Shown here piece by piece: positions 58,322 through 64,000 of a stretch of 64,000 nt of DNA (positions are counted from its first letter, which is position 1; each line of letters starts with the position of its first letter). The position numbers and the translations under genes are program-made. This DNA is from Eubacterium sp. Lineage in GTDB: Bacteria; Bacillota; Clostridia; Lachnospirales; Lachnospiraceae. The notes beneath the pieces were generated by a model. That model saw only the letters and a program-made list of their open reading frames with translations, had not been told where the DNA came from and did no database searches. The stretch spans positions 1-64,000 of the forward strand of contig JALERM010000181.1 in NCBI GenBank assembly GCA_022764165.1. The letters run 5' to 3'.

Positions 58322-59410
58322 ATGTATAAAATTATGACACCGGGACCGACACAGGTCAGGGAAAATGTCCGTATGGCAAGAAGTCGGGAATGTACCAATC
58401 CGGATCTGGATCCGGCATTTTATGAGTATTATAAAGAAACCTGCGAACTGATCAGCGAATTGCTGTTTACCCGGAATGAAGCGTTTATCCTGGATGGCGA
58501 AGGTATTCTGGGCCTGGAAGCAGCCTGTGCTTCTCTCACTGAGCAGGGTGATAAAGTCCTTGTAGTGGATAACGGTATTTATGGAAAAGGATTTGCTGAT
58601 TTTGTTACCATGTATGGTGGTCAGGTAACGTATTATACCGCACCGTACACAAAAGCGATTGACCTGGATGAATTTGAAAAGTATCTTGAGAACAACCATG
58701 ATTTCAAATACGCCACACTGGTGCATTGTGATACTCCCAGCGGTGTGCTGAATCCGGTGGAAGAGATGAGCCGGATGCTCCATCGATATGGTATCATGAC
58801 GATTGTAGATTCTGTATCAGGTATGTTCGGGGAACCGATACATGTGGACGAGGGACAGATTGATATTCTCTGCGGAGGCTCTCAGAAAGCACTCTCCGCA
58901 CCTCCGGGACTGACCTTTGTGACAGTAAGTGAAAAGGCCATGAAAACTATGGAGAAAAGAAAAACGCCCATTGCTTCTTTCTATGCAAATATCCTGGTAT
59001 TTAAAGATTATTATAAAAATCAGTGGTTCCCGTACACCATGCCCATCAGTGATATCTATGGTCTGCGTACCGCACTGGAGAATGTAAAAGCAGAACAGAA
59101 TAGTATGTGGGATCGCCATGCAAAGATGGGTGAGATGACACGGACAGCTGTGCAGGAGATGGGGTTGGAACTTTACCTGGAAAATGGTTACTCCAATACG
59201 GTTACCGTTATTAAAGTGCCGGAAGGAATGAAAGCTTCTGACATTCTGGAAACCATGAAGAAAGATTATCATATCATGATAGCGGGAAGCTTCGATGTGC
59301 TGACCGGACAGGTGATCCGGATCGGCCATATGGGTGAAAATGCAAACGAAGATGATGTGAAAGAGACGCTGGAAGCACTCAAACATACACTGGAGAAACT
59401 TCGATCATAA
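58322..59410 (+). CDS. class V PLP-dependent aminotransferase
   Basis: MTPGPTQVRENV; DSVSGMFGEPIHVDEGQIDILCGGSQKALSAPPGLTFV (PLP lysine region). Confidence 0.92.
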   Translation: MYKIMTPGPTQVRENVRMARSRECTNPDLDPAFYEYYKETCELISELLFTRNEAFILDGEGILGLEAACASLTEQGDKVLVVDNGIYGKGFADFVTMYGGQVTYYTAPYTKAIDLDEFEKYLENNHDFKYATLVHCDTPSGVLNPVEEMSRMLHRYGIMTIVDSVSGMFGEPIHVDEGQIDILCGGSQKALSAPPGLTFVTVSEKAMKTMEKRKTPIASFYANILVFKDYYKNQWFPYTMPISDIYGLRTALENVKAEQNSMWDRHAKMGEMTRTAVQEMGLELYLENGYSNTVTVIKVPEGMKASDILETMKKDYHIMIAGSFDVLTGQVIRIGHMGENANEDDVKETLEALKHTLEKLRS

Positions 59411-59421
59411 TAAGAATAAAT

Positions 59422-59455
59422 AAAAAGATCTGCCTGTATGTGGGCAGATTTTTTT
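59422..59455 (+). terminator. intrinsic terminator
   Basis: AAAAAGATCTGCC TGTATGTG GGCAGATTTTTTT. Confidence 0.75.
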
Positions 59456-59636
59456 ATCTTGAAAGGAGATAAGACTCCCACCTCTATAGGTGGTGACTTG
59501 TAACAATTTAGTCTTGGTGGGAGTCCAATCTCCTTCCAAGATAAAGCCTCCGGCGGATTGCAGAGGTGCGCAGATGTATCGTGTCATGCAAAGCATGACG
59601 CGCACCTCGCAGCAAGTACGCCGAGGCGTACTTGAA
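59455..59636 (+). repeat. multi-hairpin intergenic element, full copy 3
   Basis: Near-identical to copies 1 and 2; begins directly after a terminator U-tract. Confidence 0.93.
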
Positions 59637-59715
59637 TTTTTGGCGAGGTCCGGCAGATGTCATATATTGAAATAATCGTATCTGTATGATAGTATATCAA
59701 ATGGAGATATATTAT

Positions 59716-60318
59716 ATGAGAGAGAACGCAGATATGGGCAAATTGTTTTATATTATGGGTAAGAGTGCTTCCGGTAAGGATACGATTTATCAGAAGCTTT
59801 TGGAGAATCAGAATCTTCATCTGAAACGGTTGATTATCTATACGACCAGGCCAATTCGTGACGGGGAGCAGGATGGGCAGGAATATTATTTTGTCAATGA
59901 AGAGGTATTTCAGTCTTTGAAGGCTTCCGGGAAGATTATTGAGGACAGAGGCTATGAGACGGTTTATGGATTATGGCGGTATTTTACTGCTGATAATATG
60001 AATCTGGAGCGGTATGATTATCTGGGAATCGGTACGCTGGAATCTTATTTGCAGCTGAAAGCTTACTATGGAAAAGACAAGGTTTGTCCTATTTATATAG
60101 AAGTGGAGGATGGAGAGCGTCTGAAGAGGGCTATTGCCCGGGAAGAGACGCAGGAAGTGCCCAAGTATGAAGAAATGTGCCGGAGGTTTCTGGCAGACAG
60201 CCGGGATTTTCGTGAAGAAAATATCCGGGAAGCAGAAATTGACAGGCGTTTTCAGAATATGAATTTTAATACTTGCATGTCGGAGATTGAAAATTACTTG
60301 AAGACTGTGTTATACTAA
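59716..60318 (+). CDS. guanylate kinase-like protein
   Basis: MGKSASGKDTIYQKLL P-loop; TTRPIRDGEQDGQEYYFV. Confidence 0.82.
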   Translation: MRENADMGKLFYIMGKSASGKDTIYQKLLENQNLHLKRLIIYTTRPIRDGEQDGQEYYFVNEEVFQSLKASGKIIEDRGYETVYGLWRYFTADNMNLERYDYLGIGTLESYLQLKAYYGKDKVCPIYIEVEDGERLKRAIAREETQEVPKYEEMCRRFLADSRDFREENIREAEIDRRFQNMNFNTCMSEIENYLKTVLY

Positions 60319-60394
60319 GAAAGTAGCTTAGAGTCAGATGAATGATTGTGGCTGTTTGACAGCTGCAAAATAGAAAAAACAGGAGGATGGTATT

Positions 60395-61384
60395 ATGCCG
60401 GGTTTTAAAGAAATTGTAGGCCATGAAGAAATCATTCAGCATCTTCAGAATGCGATTCGTTTGGGAAAAGTTTCTCATGCGTATATTCTCAGTGGAGAAA
60501 CAGGGTCCGGGAAAAAAACGCTGGCGAATACGTTTGCCATGACGCTGCAGTGCGAACAGAAGGGTACAGATCCCTGTCTGGAATGTCGCTCCTGCAAAAA
60601 AGCGGCGAGCAGAAACCATCCGGATATTATTTATATTACACATGAAAAGCCGAATTCCATCGGAATTGAAGATATTCGTACCCAGTTGATAGAGGATGTA
60701 CAGATTAAGCCGTATTGTAGTTCTTACAAGATTTATATTGTAGATGAAGCGGAAAAGCTGACGCTGCAGGCACAGAATGCACTTTTAAAAACTATCGAAG
60801 AGCCGCCGGCTTATGCGATTATTCTTCTTTTGACCAGCAATATGGATGCATTTTTGCCGACCATTACATCCCGCTGTGTGAAGCTGAATCTGCGTCCGGT
60901 ACAGGAAAGTAAGGTGAAGGATTATCTGATGGAAAAGATGCACCTGCCGGATTATCAGGCTCATATGGATGCTGCATTTTCTCAGGGAAATATTGGAAAA
61001 GCCAGGAAAATGGCAGAGTCGGATGAATTTAATCTGATGACAGATCAGGCACTCAGGATTCTGAAAAAGTCCAGAGAGATGGAACTGCATGAGATGGTGG
61101 AACGCATTAAGGAACTTTCAGCAGAAAAACAGAATATAGAAGAATATCTGGATCTGTTTGTCATGTGGTTTAAGGATGTTTTGTTTTTTAAGGCCACCCG
61201 TGAGGTGGACGGGCTGATGTTTAAAGATCAGCTGAATTATATTAAGGAACGGGCCAGCAAGAGCTCTTATGAGGGCATCGAGAAAATTATCGAGGCTATA
61301 GGCGTTGCCAGAGAGCGTTTACGTGCGAATGTAAACTTTGATCTGGCAATGGAACTGCTGTTCCTGACAATCAGGGAGAATTAG
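60395..61384 (+). CDS. holB: DNA polymerase III subunit delta'
   Basis: HAYILSGETGSGKKTLANTFA; C-x8-type zinc site CLECRSCKKA; LLKTIEEPP. Confidence 0.92.
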   Translation: MPGFKEIVGHEEIIQHLQNAIRLGKVSHAYILSGETGSGKKTLANTFAMTLQCEQKGTDPCLECRSCKKAASRNHPDIIYITHEKPNSIGIEDIRTQLIEDVQIKPYCSSYKIYIVDEAEKLTLQAQNALLKTIEEPPAYAIILLLTSNMDAFLPTITSRCVKLNLRPVQESKVKDYLMEKMHLPDYQAHMDAAFSQGNIGKARKMAESDEFNLMTDQALRILKKSREMELHEMVERIKELSAEKQNIEEYLDLFVMWFKDVLFFKATREVDGLMFKDQLNYIKERASKSSYEGIEKIIEAIGVARERLRANVNFDLAMELLFLTIREN

Positions 61385-61385
61385 C

Positions 61386-62270
61386 ATGGTAAAAATTATT
61401 GGAGTCCGGTTTCGGAACGTGGGCAAAATCTACTATTTCAATCCGAAGAGTTTTCAGATCAGACAGGGGGATCATGTGATCGTGGAGACTGCCCGCGGGG
61501 TAGAGTATGGTACTGTTGTTCTGGGACCGAAGGAAGTGGACGAGCAGGAAGTTGTTCAGCCGCTGAAGGATGTCATTCGTGTGGCTACACCGAAGGATGA
61601 CGCAAAAGCGGAGAGTAATAGAAAAAGAGAGAAGGAAGCTTACCAGATTTGTCTGCAGAAGATCCGGGCACATGAGCTGGAGATGAAGCTGATTGATGTG
61701 GAATACACCTTTGATAATAATAAAGTCCTGTTTTATTTTACTGCGGACGGACGTATTGATTTCCGTGAACTGGTAAAAGATCTGGCAGCAGTATTTAAGA
61801 CCAGGATTGAACTGCGGCAGATCGGTGTCAGAGATGAGACAAAGATTCTGGGAGGAATGGGTATCTGTGGAAGAGGACTGTGTTGCCATACGTATTTGTC
61901 GGAATTCGTTCCGGTTTCCATAAAAATGGCAAAAGAACAGAACCTGTCTCTGAATCCCACCAAGATTTCCGGTGTGTGCGGAAGGTTGATGTGTTGCTTG
62001 AAGAATGAACAGGAGACTTACGAGTATCTGAACAAACGTCTGCCGGGAGTAGGAGATTCTGTGACAACTCCGGAAGGTATCAAGGGAGAAGTGCAGAGCG
62101 TTAATGTGCTTCGCCAGCTGGTGAAGGTTATCGTTGATATTGATGACGAGAAAGAAATCCGGGAATATAAAGTGGATGAACTGAAGTTCCGTCCGAGACA
62201 TAGAAAAGATAAAGTAAAGCTTTCCAAAGAGGAACTGAAAGAACTGGAAAAACTGGAAAGAGAAAATTAG
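61386..62270 (+). CDS. PSP1/RicT (YaaT) family protein
   Basis: GVRFRNVGKIYYF; GGMGICGRGLCCHTYL; GVCGRLMCCLKNEQETY. Confidence 0.93.
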   Translation: MVKIIGVRFRNVGKIYYFNPKSFQIRQGDHVIVETARGVEYGTVVLGPKEVDEQEVVQPLKDVIRVATPKDDAKAESNRKREKEAYQICLQKIRAHELEMKLIDVEYTFDNNKVLFYFTADGRIDFRELVKDLAAVFKTRIELRQIGVRDETKILGGMGICGRGLCCHTYLSEFVPVSIKMAKEQNLSLNPTKISGVCGRLMCCLKNEQETYEYLNKRLPGVGDSVTTPEGIKGEVQSVNVLRQLVKVIVDIDDEKEIREYKVDELKFRPRHRKDKVKLSKEELKELEKLEREN

Positions 62271-62287
62271 TAAAGGAATTTACCGGG

Positions 62288-63028
62288 ATGACAATAGAAT
62301 TAAAAGAACATGAGCGTCTGGATGACCTGCAGAATGGATATTTTATTATTCAGAATACACAGGACTTCTGTTATGGCATTGATGCAGTGCTTCTTTCCGG
62401 ATTTGCCAGGGTGAAGCCGGGAGAGAGAGTACTGGACATGGGCACCGGCACAGGCATCATTCCTATTTTGCTGAAGGCAAAAACTCAGGGAGAGCATTTT
62501 ACCGGGCTGGAGATTCAGGAGCGCAGTGCCGAGATGGCAGGACGCAGTGTCGCCTATAATCATCTGGAAGATTCCATTACGATTCAGACAGGAGATATTA
62601 AGGAAGCTGCTGCCATTTTTGGCAGGGCTTCTTTTTCTGTGGTGACCTGTAATCCGCCCTATATGACGGGAAGTCACGGACTGACCAATCCTCACCTTCC
62701 TAAAGCGATAGCCAGGCATGAGGTGTTGTGTACTCTTGAGGATGTAATCTCACAGGCTTCCCAGGTACTGGAACCTCACGGAAGATTTTATATGGTACAT
62801 CGACCGTTCCGGCTGGCAGAAATCATGGGACTGATGATGAAATATAAACTGGAACCCAAACGAATGCGCCTAGTGTACCCTTTTGTGGACAAAGAACCAA
62901 ATATGGTACTTGTTCAGGGATTGTTGGGCGGAAAATCCCGTATCACGGTGGAAAAACCGCTGATTGTTTATGAGAAGCCGGGAGTGTATACGAAGGAAAT
63001 ACGGGAAATCTATGGAGACGGCCGTTGA
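62288..63028 (+). CDS. tRNA1(Val) methyltransferase-like (TrmN6/YfiC)
   Basis: VLDMGTGTGIIPILLKAK; VVTCNPPYM. Confidence 0.9.
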   Translation: MTIELKEHERLDDLQNGYFIIQNTQDFCYGIDAVLLSGFARVKPGERVLDMGTGTGIIPILLKAKTQGEHFTGLEIQERSAEMAGRSVAYNHLEDSITIQTGDIKEAAAIFGRASFSVVTCNPPYMTGSHGLTNPHLPKAIARHEVLCTLEDVISQASQVLEPHGRFYMVHRPFRLAEIMGLMMKYKLEPKRMRLVYPFVDKEPNMVLVQGLLGGKSRITVEKPLIVYEKPGVYTKEIREIYGDGR

Positions 63029-63031
63029 ATT

Positions 63032-63088
63032 ATTGCCCCGGGGATTTTTACTTTTCCCCGGGGAAAAAGTAAAAATCCCCGGGGCAAT
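63032..63088. repeat. long CCCCGGGG-containing palindrome
   Basis: ATTGCCCCGGGGATTTTTACTTTTCCCC/GGGGAAAAAGTAAAAATCCCCGGGGCAAT, one bulge. Confidence 0.9.
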
Positions 63089-63106
63089 ATTGGGAAGGAG
63101 TAGGTT

Positions 63107-63946
63107 ATGAGCGGGAAGTTGTTTTTGTGTGCGACGCCGATCGGCAATCTGGAAGATATTACGTTCCGGGTGCTGCGGATGTTGAAAGAGGTGGATGTGA
63201 TTGCGGCAGAAGATACCAGAAACAGTATCAAGCTGCTGAATCATTTTGAGATTAAGACGCCGATGACCAGTTATCATGAATATAATAAGATAGAAAAGGG
63301 TCATTATCTGGTGGAACTGATGCAGCAGGGGCAGCAGGTGGCACTGATCACCGATGCCGGAACACCGGGGATATCGGATCCGGGGGAGGAATTGGTGGCT
63401 ATGTGCCATGAGGCGGGTATTCCGGTAACTTCTTTGCCGGGACCTGCAGCCTGTATTACTGCACTGACGATTTCCGGACTTTCTACCAGAAGATTTGCAT
63501 TTGAGGCATTTTTGCCCAGTGATAAGAAAGAAAAGGCAGCGGTTCTGGAAGAATTAAAAGATGAAACCAGAACGACGATTCTGTATGAGGCACCCCACCG
63601 TCTGGTACGGACACTGGAAGAGCTGTATCAGGCATTGGGAGAACGCCGTGTGACTGTGTGCAGAGAATTGACGAAAAAGCATGAAACGGCATTTTTGACA
63701 ACCCTCTCGGGGGCTTTGGCGTATTATCAGGAAAATGACCCGAAGGGCGAGTGCGTGATCGTCATGGAGGGCAGAAGCCGGAAGGAAATGGAAGAAGAAA
63801 AACAGCAGCAGTGGGAAACTATGCCGCTGGAAGAACATATGAAAATTTATGAGAATCAGGGAATGTCCCGGAAAGAAGCGATGAAAGCTGTAGCAAAGGA
63901 CAGAGGAGTTTCCAGGAGGGATATTTACCAGCAGTTATTGGACTGA
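63107..63946 (+). CDS. rsmI: 16S rRNA 2'-O-methyltransferase RsmI
   Basis: LFLCATPIGNLEDITFRVLRMLKEVDVIAAEDTRNS; TDAGTPGISDPG. Confidence 0.96.
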   Translation: MSGKLFLCATPIGNLEDITFRVLRMLKEVDVIAAEDTRNSIKLLNHFEIKTPMTSYHEYNKIEKGHYLVELMQQGQQVALITDAGTPGISDPGEELVAMCHEAGIPVTSLPGPAACITALTISGLSTRRFAFEAFLPSDKKEKAAVLEELKDETRTTILYEAPHRLVRTLEELYQALGERRVTVCRELTKKHETAFLTTLSGALAYYQENDPKGECVIVMEGRSRKEMEEEKQQQWETMPLEEHMKIYENQGMSRKEAMKAVAKDRGVSRRDIYQQLLD

Positions 63947-64000
63947 CCAGGGGTGACTAGGGGTGACTGGGGGTGACGGGGTGACTAGGGGACGGGTTCA
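63946..64000. repeat. GGGGTGACTA tandem/palindromic intergenic repeat, truncated by window end
   Basis: GGGGTGACTAGGGGTGACTGGGGGTGACGGGGTGACTAGGGGACGGGTTC; related to 38711-38773. Confidence 0.75.

Noticed and set aside
63946-64000. Possible CRISPR-like short direct repeats
   Set aside because: Units are ~10 bp, contiguous without spacers, and match an intergenic palindromic repeat family; no cas genes in the window.

Overview
64 kb chromosomal window from a low-GC Firmicute, most likely a Lachnospiraceae (Blautia/Ruminococcus-like; inferred from gene content and repeat style, not from a database search). Main content: (i) an [FeFe]-hydrogenase-rubredoxin-rubrerythrin fusion; (ii) a MATE transporter and small regulatory/lipoprotein genes; (iii) a ~18 kb exopolysaccharide locus (9.4-27.4 kb) with several glycosyltransferases, EpsG-like polymerase, Wzx flippase, PHP-type phosphatase, two Wzz/BY-kinase fusions and an LCP ligase; (iv) an ANL-superfamily ligase convergent with a large HTH protein; (v) a cupin-regulated polyamine ABC operon with an unusual PotA and a PotC-PotD fusion; (vi) thiC (TPP riboswitch), sulfite reductase-like enzyme, DacF-like carboxypeptidase, esterase, ileS (T-box), glgP, metK (SAM riboswitch), a two-component system, an ECF S-component plus class V aminotransferase, and holB-ricT-trmN6-rsmI. 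Several genes look disrupted (RlmL-like, EamA, Lon-like AAA+, HD/SpoT-like, one GT2, a group II intron RT remnant). The most notable unexplained structure is a ~180 bp multi-hairpin intergenic element present in three near-identical full copies (6420, 52434, 59455), with apparent deletion derivatives at 11686, 40141 (minus strand) and 54079. It is co-directional with neighbouring transcription at every site and usually begins directly after the U-tract of an intrinsic terminator. No tRNA, rRNA or CRISPR array was recognised.
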